Assembly (NCBI GenBank): GCA_947629805.1
Contig: CANRFE010000046.1
Span: forward strand, 1-9,349
DNA: 9,349 nucleotides
DNA from: an uncultured Clostridia bacterium
GTDB lineage: Bacteria > Bacillota > Clostridia > TANB77 > CAG-508
Direction of reading: 5' to 3'
Made by a program: the position numbers and the translations under genes. The notes beneath the pieces were generated by a model. That model ran no database searches, was not told the DNA's origin, and worked only from the letters and a program-made list of their open reading frames with translations. Numbering within the stretch: position 1 is the first letter of the stretch; each line of letters opens with the position of its first letter. Below, in pieces: positions 1 to 6,745 of this stretch.

Positions 1-122
1 AATGCTCTTCCAAAGAGTCCATTTTCTCCTAATACCAAATTAATGCTAATTCCTGCCAAAATAATTAAAATAATAATTGTTATGATTAGAGCTACTAACG
101 TAATACCTTTGTTGTTTCTCAT
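1..122 (-). CDS. Prepilin-like protein, N-terminal part only (runs off left edge)
   Basis: Only the first 40 codons lie in the window. They begin MRNNKG followed by ITLVALIITI and a hydrophobic run to about residue 24, then a more polar part ending NGLFGRA. This is the class III (type IV) prepilin layout: a short basic leader, Gly at -1 for prepilin peptidase, and a hydrophobic helix that anchors the subunit in the membrane and packs the filament core. The usual Glu at mature position 5 is Ala here. That is common in a large clostridial set of such short-leader proteins annotated as prepilin-type or type II secretion proteins, whose real function is poorly known. AAGGAG at 133-138 lies 10 nt before the ATG, and a consensus promoter lies about 90 nt upstream. 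The body of the protein is unseen, so its role cannot be stated. Confidence 0.8.
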   Translation of the reverse strand, partial: MRNNKGITLVALIITIIILIILAGISINLVLGENGLFGRA

Positions 123-219
123 GTTTCTTTTTCTCCTTATTTTTCCTTAGTTTCTCCGTACTTTGTTTTTTTATTCTTAGCACGTTATGTTTATAAGTTG
201 TTATTCCTTTTGTGTTTTC

Positions 220-248
220 ATTATATTCTTTTTTTACTTCTCTGTCAA
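220..248 (-). promoter_or_regulatory. Sigma-A promoter of the prepilin-like gene
   Basis: The minus strand reads TTGACA (243-248), 17 nt, TATAAT (220-225), a full consensus match. The predicted transcript starts near 213, giving a leader of about 90 nt. The -35 box contains the TGA stop codon (245-247) of the upstream membrane protein gene, so the two signals share bases. No terminator hairpin separates the genes, so read-through from upstream is also possible. Confidence 0.85.
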
Positions 249-1969
249 GTCCTTTTTATTCTTTTATTTCTATACATTTCTTTTGTCCTTCTAAAAATAC
301 ATAAAACAACTCCTAAAATAGAAAGCATAGCAGAAGTTTTCATCAAAAAGGTACCTTCGTAATGCACTTGTAAAACTCCTCCTTCTGTTTTTCCTAAAGT
401 AACTCCTACAAAACCATTGTCTGTTTCATAAGTTTTCAACTTTGTAGTTTGTCCATTCTGTTCTAAAGTTACCTCATAACCTAAATAATAAATATAAGGA
501 AGCTCTAATTTTGTTTCTTCTGTAGTGGAAGTAATTTTACACCATAAATTTGTATTTTCTTTTGTTTGTTCCAATAATTCTGCATTTCCTTCTAAAACTA
601 AGATGTCATCACTTCTTGTTTCAAGATAACTCCTATTTTCAAAAGCTTTACTAGGTAAATATTCAAAACTAGCACAACCTGCATGCACCCTGCCTGTTTC
701 TTTTGTTACTCTCACTGCAGGCCACAATCTACTTTCCTCTAAATTATCGGTATAAGGAAGATACTTTAACCAGAAAGAACTTAGAAATGTTAATGCAACA
801 ACAAGAAAAATACAATTCTTATACGTTATTTTTTCTAACAATACTTTCAAATTTACCGCTACTACAAAAGCAAAAAAGAAAGAAGAAAATTCTAACATAC
901 GAAAAGAAAATTGTAACATTTTCAAAACAGCTGGTAAATGTTCAAAAGGAAATATTTTCAAAGTCATAATAAGACAAGCCAAACCCATAGTAAGAGAAAA
1001 AAGATAGAAACGATAAAAATCTGTTTTTCTCCATTTTTTTCTTAATTTCTTTATGACCATTGGACAAAACAGAAGTAATATCAGACTGAATAAGCCTACT
1101 TCATAAATCATATTTGTATTAGCAGGCGTTATAATAAGTTCTATTAGATTTAATTTATAAGCAATCAAAACTTCCGTTCGTTCCATTCTGCCAGGTTTAA
1201 ATACTTCATACTGAGTAGCTAGTTTGTGCTCTAACAAAGGAAGAAGATAAAAACTTGTTAAAAGAAAAAGAAAAACAATGCTCACTAAAATATTCTTTTG
1301 CACTTTCCTTTTCTTTAATTGTTTTCCTTGATAGATTACATAAAGGAAACAGAAAAGAGCCGTATACATGGCAATAACCGTATGTGTTAGTACCAAGCCA
1401 ACACTGCCTATTAGCAATAGGTATTCTCTTTTGGGTTTTGCTTTTAATACCCCATACAAGCCTTGGAATACCATAGGTAAAAATACAAAAGAGGTAAGTT
1501 CTGCTAATGCATTTCTTAAATACATATCGGTAAAACGATAAGGTGCAAAAAGATAAAATATGCCAGAAACTAATGCTATTTTTTTATTTTTTGTAACCTC
1601 TTTTGTAAAAAAGTACATGGTCAAACCAGATAAAAATACAACACAAAACACAAATAGCTTTATGCAATTGGTAAAAGAAAACCCCAATAACTTGAAAATT
1701 AATGGCACATAAGCTGTAACCGGACTATAAAACAAATTCCAAGAATAGCCAAAACCATTGCAAAATTTTGACATAATAACAGGAAATAGTTGTCCTTCTT
1801 GTATAGATTGGTAGGTTCCCATTAGCCTTGCTATGTGTTGAATCCCATCATCATAACCGATATTCAACTTTTTATTTAGAAGCGGAAGACATATACAAAT
1901 AGAGGCTAAAAGTAGAAGGATACTACTTTTTACATTTTCTTTTTGTAAAATTTCTTTTATTTTTAACAT
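245..1969 (-). CDS. Polytopic membrane protein, PTPS-related/YfhO-like GT-C family (paralog 2)
   Basis: This 574-residue protein has about 11-12 predicted membrane helices: one near 15-31, a set from about 77 to 246, another from about 290 to 400, and a last one near 545-560. A mostly extracytoplasmic domain lies at about 405-540. The first loop carries D40-D41-G-x2-H45. Acidic residues in the first outer loop are the usual catalytic signature of GT-C enzymes, which move sugars from polyprenyl-phosphate carriers. Other family marks are NGFGYSWNLFY (71-81), YLLPLLE (241-247) and LQFSFR (352-357). Such proteins are often called 6-pyruvoyl-tetrahydropterin synthase-related; this is a domain-family name and no pterin chemistry is implied. 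The likely role is glycan or surface-polymer glycosylation, an inference from fold only. The ATG overlaps the end of the upstream paralog by 7 nt, with AAAGGAAAGG just before it, so translation is probably coupled. Confidence 0.8.
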   Translation of the reverse strand: MLKIKEILQKENVKSSILLLLASICICLPLLNKKLNIGYDDGIQHIARLMGTYQSIQEGQLFPVIMSKFCNGFGYSWNLFYSPVTAYVPLIFKLLGFSFTNCIKLFVFCVVFLSGLTMYFFTKEVTKNKKIALVSGIFYLFAPYRFTDMYLRNALAELTSFVFLPMVFQGLYGVLKAKPKREYLLLIGSVGLVLTHTVIAMYTALFCFLYVIYQGKQLKKRKVQKNILVSIVFLFLLTSFYLLPLLEHKLATQYEVFKPGRMERTEVLIAYKLNLIELIITPANTNMIYEVGLFSLILLLFCPMVIKKLRKKWRKTDFYRFYLFSLTMGLACLIMTLKIFPFEHLPAVLKMLQFSFRMLEFSSFFFAFVVAVNLKVLLEKITYKNCIFLVVALTFLSSFWLKYLPYTDNLEESRLWPAVRVTKETGRVHAGCASFEYLPSKAFENRSYLETRSDDILVLEGNAELLEQTKENTNLWCKITSTTEETKLELPYIYYLGYEVTLEQNGQTTKLKTYETDNGFVGVTLGKTEGGVLQVHYEGTFLMKTSAMLSILGVVLCIFRRTKEMYRNKRIKRT

Positions 1970-3711
1970 GCCCTTTCCTTTCTTTTTTCATAAATAATAT
2001 ACCCTATAAATGCAACTAAACTAATTGCAGAAATGCCATAAGAGATATGTGTCATAACCGTTCCTACAAAATCTACTACTATGGTTACTTCTTCTACTTT
2101 CTTGTCCACAACACAAGAAAGAAAACCATTTTCCGATTCTACTGGTGTTATTTTTTCTATTTTTCCCTCTGTAATCAATTGTATTTCATAACCAGGGTAA
2201 TAATAATAAGGAAATTCTAAAATCGTATTTTCTTCTATATTTTGTAGTTTTAATGTATCTGTCAAATCTTGTTTGGTTTCCTCTATTATTTGTGCATTTC
2301 CTTGTAAAATATAAGTTGTATCGCTTCTGGTTTCAATATAAGTATCTTGCAACCATAAAGCTTTTACAGGCATATAATCTCGATTAATACGTTTATGCGA
2401 AATTTTTTTATCTTGCATAATATTTGCCTCATATATTTTATCTTTTTCTTGGTTTGTTTCATAAAACTTAGACATAATGGCAATAGAAGTATAGATAGCC
2501 CATGCAAAAAATACAAACATAACAAAGAATTGTAAAACTTCTTTTTTTAACAATTGTTTTGCTATTATATATACATTCACTCCACAAACAAAACTAGCAA
2601 AAAAGTTAAAAAATCCTACCATCCTCCATGGATATTGCAATTTGCAAAGTAAATTAGGCATAAGAAGCCAAGGGAAAAACTTACTTGCCATAAAAATAGA
2701 AATAAGAGCAAATATCACACAAATCAAATAAAAATCTTTATATTCCTCCTTTACCTTCTTTAGCACAAAAACAGTTAGTAATATTGCTAAAATAGTAGGC
2801 AAGCCTATTTGAAAAGTAGTTCCATCCTCTTCTTTTTCAGTTTCCATGTCCTTCCAGAATTGGGAAAAAGAAAGCGTATTTTTCATAGCAAAAGAACCAT
2901 TTGTTTTAATAATTCTATCATTCAGAATCGTATATTCTGCTTTTGTAGAAGCTTCTAACATAGGAAGCCAGAAAAGCATACTAACCAATAAAATAAATAT
3001 TACATTTACCACGCACTTTTTTAGAATTTCTTTTTCTTTTAATTTTTTTAAGTGAAATAAAACATAAAGAATGCAAAAAAGAGCTGTATATAAGGTAGTA
3101 ATAGTATGCGAAAGGATTAAGCCTATTGCCCCAATTGCAATATAATAATGCTTCTTTCCATCTTGTTCAAAAAGATTATAAACCCCTAAAAAGACAATTG
3201 GAATAAATACCATGGCGGTAAATTCACCCATAGCATACCTTTTATAAACATTTGCCAACTTATAAGGTGCAATTAAATAAAATAATGCACTTAATAAAGC
3301 TATTTTTCTATTTTTTGTTATTTGATATACCAATTGATACATAGTTATACCAGATAACGCAATACAAATACCAGCAAAAATTTTTAAAACCACGGAATAA
3401 GAAGAAACAAAGAGTTTAATCAGTAGTGGCAAATAAGTTACGAATGGGGGATAAAATAAATTGATAGCATAACCAGAACCATTACAATAATTTTGATTAA
3501 TAAGTGGTGGAAATTTTCCTATTTTTAAGGTATCCACTGTTCCCATTAGACGTAATAAATGTAAAAAACCATCATGGGTATCTCGAATTTGAATATTTTT
3601 TAAGGGAATACTTAAAATAATGGCAACAAGGAGAATAATTGCATAATCAAGCCATTTTCTTTCTTTCCATTGTTGTATTCTTGTTTTAATCTTTTGCTTT
3701 CTTTCTAACAT
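1963..3711 (-). CDS. Polytopic membrane protein, PTPS-related/YfhO-like GT-C family (paralog 1)
   Basis: With the start chosen here the protein has 582 residues. It has the same plan as its downstream neighbour: a basic N-terminus, a first helix at about 22-38, a first outer loop with D44-x2-D47-G-x2-H51, NGSGYAINLFYPP (77-89), FWLPMLE (247-253), LQYPWR (358-363), an outer domain at about 415-550 containing YYYYPGYEI (502-510), and a final helix near 557-574. The two proteins can be aligned end to end, so they look like a tandem duplication. The first ATG in frame (3738) is rejected because it sits inside the -10 box of the promoter. The ATG at 3711 has AAGGAG (3718-3723) 6 nt upstream. The probable role is glycosyl transfer from a lipid-linked sugar at the outer membrane face; the substrate is unknown. 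Confidence 0.8.
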   Translation of the reverse strand: MLERKQKIKTRIQQWKERKWLDYAIILLVAIILSIPLKNIQIRDTHDGFLHLLRLMGTVDTLKIGKFPPLINQNYCNGSGYAINLFYPPFVTYLPLLIKLFVSSYSVVLKIFAGICIALSGITMYQLVYQITKNRKIALLSALFYLIAPYKLANVYKRYAMGEFTAMVFIPIVFLGVYNLFEQDGKKHYYIAIGAIGLILSHTITTLYTALFCILYVLFHLKKLKEKEILKKCVVNVIFILLVSMLFWLPMLEASTKAEYTILNDRIIKTNGSFAMKNTLSFSQFWKDMETEKEEDGTTFQIGLPTILAILLTVFVLKKVKEEYKDFYLICVIFALISIFMASKFFPWLLMPNLLCKLQYPWRMVGFFNFFASFVCGVNVYIIAKQLLKKEVLQFFVMFVFFAWAIYTSIAIMSKFYETNQEKDKIYEANIMQDKKISHKRINRDYMPVKALWLQDTYIETRSDTTYILQGNAQIIEETKQDLTDTLKLQNIEENTILEFPYYYYPGYEIQLITEGKIEKITPVESENGFLSCVVDKKVEEVTIVVDFVGTVMTHISYGISAISLVAFIGYIIYEKRKERAC

Positions 3712-3736
3712 TTTTAACTCCTTTTTATTTTTCCTC

Positions 3737-3765
3737 ATTATACCATTTCTATTTTTTAATTTGAA
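3737..3765 (-). promoter_or_regulatory. Promoter of the GT-C paralog pair
   Basis: The minus strand has TTCAAA (3760-3765, 4 of 6 to consensus), 17 nt, TATAAT (3737-3742). The predicted start near 3730 gives a leader of about 19 nt that holds just the AAGGAG site before the ATG at 3711. It lies downstream of the rpmF terminator, so the pair forms its own transcription unit. Confidence 0.65.
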
Positions 3766-3799
3766 TAGATTTTTCGAAAAATTTTTATGCTAATAAAAC

Positions 3800-3827
3800 A
3801 AAAAAATACAGTATTCAAAATACTGCA
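3800..3827 (-). terminator. Intrinsic terminator of rpmF
   Basis: On the minus strand a 9-bp stem (TGCAGTATT with AATACTGTA, one G-U pair; arms 3819-3827 and 3807-3815) has a 3-nt loop. It is followed at once by seven T, then G and four more T. It lies 8 nt after the rpmF stop codon. Confidence 0.85.
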
Positions 3828-3835
3828 CTTTCTTT

Positions 3836-4018
3836 TTAATTTTCTTTTTTTGCTACTACTTCTTTTCCATTATAGTATCCACAATTAGGACAAACTCTAT
3901 GTTGCATCATCATTTCATGACAATGTGGACATGCTACTAAATTTTTATTTTCTAATTTCCAAGTAGATCTTTTTAACCCTGTTCTTGCTTTTGACCATCT
4001 TCTTTTTGGTTGTGCCAT
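3836..4018 (-). CDS. rpmF: 50S ribosomal protein L32 (bL32)
   Basis: The 60 residues open with AQPKRRWSKARTG and a basic tail-like N-terminus typical of bL32, which threads into the large ribosomal subunit near the peptidyl-transferase region. C30-x2-C33 and C43-x2-C46 form a complete zinc ribbon, so this is the zinc-binding (C+) form and not a zinc-free paralog. Length is normal. A run of G (GAGGGGGG at about 4022-4029) 7 nt before the ATG serves as the ribosome binding site. In many Firmicutes rpmF follows yceD (DUF177); here no yceD precedes it. The gene has its own consensus promoter and terminator, so it is monocistronic. Confidence 0.97.
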   Translation of the reverse strand: MAQPKRRWSKARTGLKRSTWKLENKNLVACPHCHEMMMQHRVCPNCGYYNGKEVVAKKEN

Positions 4019-4089
4019 TTTTCTTCCCCCCTCGTTTGATTAGCTTTTTTATTTCGGTATGTATTATTTTTCTTTTTTAGTACCATAAA

Positions 4090-4118
4090 ATTATACTAAC
4101 TTTTTTTCTCTTTGTCAA
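4090..4118 (-). promoter_or_regulatory. Sigma-A promoter of rpmF
   Basis: TTGACA (4113-4118), 17 nt, TATAAT (4090-4095) on the minus strand: a perfect match, as expected for a ribosomal protein gene. The predicted start near 4083 leaves a leader of about 65 nt, in which I see no clear hairpin. Confidence 0.9.
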
Positions 4119-4161
4119 TACTTAAGTAGAAAAAACTATTTTGATTTTTTAAATTTTTCTA

Positions 4162-4189
4162 TTGTTTTTTTTCTAAAAATTGTTATAAT
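4162..4189 (+). promoter_or_regulatory. Promoter of the 68-residue protein gene (extended -10)
   Basis: TATAAT at 4184-4189 is preceded by TGT, giving an extended -10 (TGnTATAAT). A poor -35, TTGTTT (4162-4167), lies 16 nt away. The predicted start near 4196 gives a leader of about 35 nt. It diverges from the rpmF promoter, 44 bp away. Confidence 0.65.
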
Positions 4190-4230
4190 TTTCTTATACA
4201 TAAATTTTTTTATTAAAGGAGGTAGACGGC

Positions 4231-4437
4231 GTGCTAAAAGGTATTAAAATTCGCGAAACTTTTCAAGATTTTTTAGAAGAACACCCTGAACTTCAAGTAG
4301 TACGAAACTCACAAGGAGCTATTACAGCAATTATTTTTCCTCCTGAAGCGGAACAAACCTCTTATTCTATTGTGTTTGATCAAATTTCCGTCCATTATCA
4401 TTATCAAGGGAAAGCCATACATTTTTTTACGCAATAG
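4231..4437 (+). CDS. Small protein of unknown function, 68 residues
   Basis: I do not recognise this protein. It starts with GTG, 8 nt after a near-ideal AAAGGAGG (4215-4222), and has its own extended -10 promoter and a hairpin 16 nt after the stop, so it is a complete small gene and probably expressed. The sequence begins MLKGIKIRETFQDFLEEH, has alternating hydrophobic stretches (LQVVRN, AITAIIFPP, YSIVFDQISVHYHY) that suggest a small alpha/beta fold, and carries four His in the C-terminal third. There is no signal peptide, membrane helix or cysteine. It is divergent from rpmF and convergent with the candidate ncRNA, so it is not in an operon that would hint at function. Confidence 0.75.
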   Translation: MLKGIKIRETFQDFLEEHPELQVVRNSQGAITAIIFPPEAEQTSYSIVFDQISVHYHYQGKAIHFFTQ

Positions 4438-4449
4438 TACGGACACACC

Positions 4450-4738
4450 AAGAAAAAGGAGATATCTAAAAAACAGATATCTCCTTTTCTTGTTTGCTAC
4501 TCTCCCTTCAGATAATATTTTTTCGAATGAACCCCCATTCAAACGGAAATAATTTCGTTTAGCACTACTTTTTTTCTATTATCTCCCTCTTAAGTACAAG
4601 GACTGGCAAACCCTATTTTAGGCTAGGCTAAACCTTGTTCTATACTGCAGTGTGGCTAATCCTTTCAGAACCATTCACTTAGAACTTTTTGGAAACCCAT
4701 CGGTTTCCTATTACAAAATAAAGATATAATCTTACAAC
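4450..4738 (-). ncRNA. Candidate structured non-coding RNA, about 290 nt, family not identified
   Basis: A strong minus-strand promoter sits at 4745-4773 and a terminator hairpin at 4454-4488, with no coding frame that resembles a protein between them. In transcript order I see: a 5-bp hairpin (4721-4733); GGAAACC-GATG-GGTTTCC (4691-4708); a long imperfect hairpin at 4637-4685 (GTTCTA, AGTG, TGGTT with their partners); a possible stem pairing 4596-4601 with 4633-4638; an 8-bp stem (4510-4517 with 4577-4584) closing two small hairpins (4541-4560 and 4525-4540); then the terminator. The part at 4590-4710 is richer in GC than its surroundings. A 6S-like RNA is one possibility by size and lone promoter. 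I found no T-box, tmRNA, SRP or RNase P signature. The promoter and terminator are clear; identity is unknown. Confidence 0.5.
4454..4488. terminator. Bidirectional terminator hairpin between the small protein gene and the ncRNA
   Basis: A perfect 14-bp stem, AAAAGGAGATATCT paired with its complement (4454-4467 and 4475-4488), has a 7-nt loop. The outer A/T pairs give a T-rich 3' side on either strand (TTTTCTTGTTT on plus, TTTTTCTTGG on minus). It can end the plus-strand 68-residue gene and the minus-strand RNA. Confidence 0.7.
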
Positions 4739-4744
4739 AGCTTT

Positions 4745-4773
4745 ATTATATCTCACATTGGAAAAAAAGTCAA
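4745..4773 (-). promoter_or_regulatory. Sigma-A promoter of the candidate ncRNA
   Basis: TTGACT (4768-4773), 17 nt, TATAAT (4745-4750) on the minus strand, 11 of 12 to consensus. The predicted start is near 4738. The nearest minus-strand gene downstream, rpmF, is over 700 nt away beyond a hairpin and an opposing gene, so this promoter most likely serves an RNA and not a protein. Confidence 0.8.
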
Positions 4774-4781
4774 GAACTATG

Positions 4782-4809
4782 TAAACATTTTCATTTTTTC
4801 GCATATACT
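4782..4809 (+). promoter_or_regulatory. Probable asnB promoter
   Basis: TATACT (4804-4809, 5 of 6) has TAAACA (4782-4787, 4 of 6) 16 nt upstream. The predicted start near 4816 gives a short leader of about 33 nt that holds AGGAGG (4831-4836). The leader is too short for a T-box or riboswitch. It is back to back with the ncRNA promoter, whose -35 ends at 4773. Confidence 0.5.
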
Positions 4810-4848
4810 ATAAAAATAAAAGAATGCAACAGGAGGTTTTATATTATA

Positions 4849-6702
4849 ATGTGCGGAATTGTTGGTTTTGTAAATTTAAAACAAGAGTTAGAACAAGCAA
4901 AATATGAAAATGTGTTATCCAATATGATGACAAAAATTGCAAGGCGTGGTCCAGATGAAGAAGGTATTTTTTACAATAAGCATTCTCTTCTTGGGCACAA
5001 ACGTTTAATTGTTGTTGATCCAGAAGGTGGAAAGCAACCCATGACTTGTCGATATGAAGATAATACTTATACTATTGTTTACAATGGTCAATTATATAAT
5101 ACAGAAGATTTAAGAAAAGAGTTGCTAGCAGCTAATTTTTCTTTTGCGGGACATTCTGATACAGAAGTGTTATTAAAAAGTTATATTCATTGGGGAAATA
5201 GTGTTGTTCACAAATTAAATGGTATCTTCTCTTTTGCCATTTGGAATGAAAAGAAACAAGAATTGTTTTTTGCAAGAGACCATTTTGGTGTAAAACCTTT
5301 TTATTATTGCAGAAAAGACGATTATTTTATTTTTGCATCTGAAGTAAAATCTATTTTTGCTTTTCCCAATATTCCTGTTGTCATAGAAAAAGAAGGCATT
5401 TGTGAATTATTTGGACTGGGTCCTTGCCACACTTCTGGTAATGGTATTTTTAAGAATATTTTTGAACTACGCCCTGCTCACTTTGGTATTTTTAATAAAG
5501 ATGGACTTCACATAGAAAGGTATTGGAAACTTGAAAGTAATCCTCACACCGATAGTTTCGGTACTACTTGTGAAAAAGTGAGGTTTTTATTAGAAGATGC
5601 GATTAAAAGACAACTTGTTTCCGATGTTCCTTTATGCACCTTCCTATCTGGTGGACTAGATTCTAGTATTATTACGTTATATGCTTCCAATTATTGCAAA
5701 GAGCATGGTCTTCCTCCACTTAATACTTTTTCTGTAGACTATGTAGATAATGATAAGAATTTTCAAAAAACAGATTTTCAGCCAAATTCCGATAAATTCT
5801 ATATTGCTATTATGCAAAGAAAATTGCATACCAACCATAAAACAGTAGTGCTAGATACACCTGAACTTGCTAAGGCTTTGGAAGATGCTATGATTGCAAG
5901 AGACTACCCGGGTATGGCAGATGTAGATTCTTCCCTACTTCTATTTTGCAAAAATATAAAACCTGAGGCTACGGTTTCTTTAACAGGAGAATGTGCAGAT
6001 GAAATTTTTGGGGGTTACCCATGGTTTTTCCGTGAAGATGCATTAAATAGTAATACTTTTCCTTGGTCTATTGCCATAAAAGAAAGACAAGAATTACTAA
6101 ACCCTGCCATTAGCAAGGAAGTTCATTTGAAAGATTATATTGATTACCGCTATAACGAAAGTTTAAATGAAGTTACTATTTTAGATTCTGATTCAAAAGA
6201 AACAGCAGAAAAAAGAAAAATTTCTCATTTAACCTTAAATTGGTTTATGCAGACACTTTTAGATAGAAGTGATAAAATGGCTATGTATAACGGTTTTGAA
6301 CTTCGTGTTCCTTTTTGCGATTATCGTTTAGCGCAATATGTATGGAATATTCCTTGGGAAATTAAGGCATTGAATGGTAGAGAAAAAGGCTTGCTTCGTT
6401 ATATTATGAAGGATATTTTACCTTCTGAAATTGTCGATAGAAAGAAAAGCCCTTATCCGAAAACTTGGAACCCTACTTATTTAAATACTGTAAAAGGAAT
6501 GTTAACCAAGATTATGGAAGATAAAAACGCTCCTATTAATGATTTACTTAATAGAGAGTACATTTTAGAAATTTTGGAGACAGATGGCAAAGCTTTTACA
6601 AGACCTTGGTTTGGGCAATTAATGACAGGTCCTCAACTTATGGCTTACCTTTGCCAAGTAAATATGTGGCTTGAGAGGTATCAGCCAAAGATTGAATTAT
6701 AA
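4849..6702 (+). CDS. asnB: Asparagine synthetase, glutamine-hydrolysing
   Basis: It makes asparagine from aspartate, using ATP and ammonia released from glutamine, in the cytoplasm. The 617 residues are a normal length. The N-terminal Ntn glutaminase domain (about 1-200) begins MCGIVGF, with Cys2 becoming the N-terminal nucleophile once Met is removed. R33-G-P-D, N79-G80 and D104 match the glutamine-binding residues. The synthetase domain (about 220-600) has the pyrophosphatase loop SGGLDSS at 267-273 and GECADEIFGG from 380. The later block LLDRSDKMAM followed by ELRVPFCDYRL is also typical. No key residue is missing. AGGAGG lies 12 nt before the ATG, slightly far. It is a single-gene unit with its own promoter and terminator. 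Neighbours are unrelated, so its role is presumably general asparagine supply; a role in amidating some other acceptor cannot be excluded. Confidence 0.95.
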   Translation: MCGIVGFVNLKQELEQAKYENVLSNMMTKIARRGPDEEGIFYNKHSLLGHKRLIVVDPEGGKQPMTCRYEDNTYTIVYNGQLYNTEDLRKELLAANFSFAGHSDTEVLLKSYIHWGNSVVHKLNGIFSFAIWNEKKQELFFARDHFGVKPFYYCRKDDYFIFASEVKSIFAFPNIPVVIEKEGICELFGLGPCHTSGNGIFKNIFELRPAHFGIFNKDGLHIERYWKLESNPHTDSFGTTCEKVRFLLEDAIKRQLVSDVPLCTFLSGGLDSSIITLYASNYCKEHGLPPLNTFSVDYVDNDKNFQKTDFQPNSDKFYIAIMQRKLHTNHKTVVLDTPELAKALEDAMIARDYPGMADVDSSLLLFCKNIKPEATVSLTGECADEIFGGYPWFFREDALNSNTFPWSIAIKERQELLNPAISKEVHLKDYIDYRYNESLNEVTILDSDSKETAEKRKISHLTLNWFMQTLLDRSDKMAMYNGFELRVPFCDYRLAQYVWNIPWEIKALNGREKGLLRYIMKDILPSEIVDRKKSPYPKTWNPTYLNTVKGMLTKIMEDKNAPINDLLNREYILEILETDGKAFTRPWFGQLMTGPQLMAYLCQVNMWLERYQPKIEL

Positions 6703-6708
6703 TAGATT

Positions 6709-6745
6709 TAAGAGGTCATCTATAGAACGACCTCTTATTCTCTTT
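6709..6745 (+). terminator. Intrinsic terminator of asnB
   Basis: A 9-bp stem TAAGAGGTC / GACCTCTTA (6709-6717 and 6729-6737), with an 11-nt loop, is followed by TTCTCTTTT on the plus strand. It starts 6 nt after the asnB stop. The minus-strand ORF6N remnant ends inside it (stop 6716-6718), and on that strand no T run follows the stem. Confidence 0.75.

Noticed and set aside
703..969. Open frame of 88 codons on the plus strand inside the second GT-C gene
   Set aside because: It is antisense to a well-supported membrane protein, has no ribosome binding site, and its lysine-rich product looks like the complement of hydrophobic codons.
4309..4552. Open frames of 60-77 codons on both strands around the hairpin at 4454-4488
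   Set aside because: They overlap the 68-residue gene and the terminator palindrome, repeat the same residues from each hairpin arm, and have no start signals.
4501..4560. tRNA-like T-arm (GGGGGTTCATTC on the minus strand)
   Set aside because: No acceptor, D or anticodon arms can be built around it; it is a simple 5-bp hairpin in the ncRNA candidate.
4590..4848. T-box or riboswitch leader controlling asnB
   Set aside because: No TGGNACC box or specifier-type stem was found. The likely asnB promoter at 4782-4809 lies downstream of this structured region, leaving a leader of only about 33 nt.
4845..4850. TATAAT overlapping the asnB start codon
   Set aside because: Transcription from it would begin inside the gene, after the ATG and the AGGAGG site. 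It is a chance match in AT-rich sequence.
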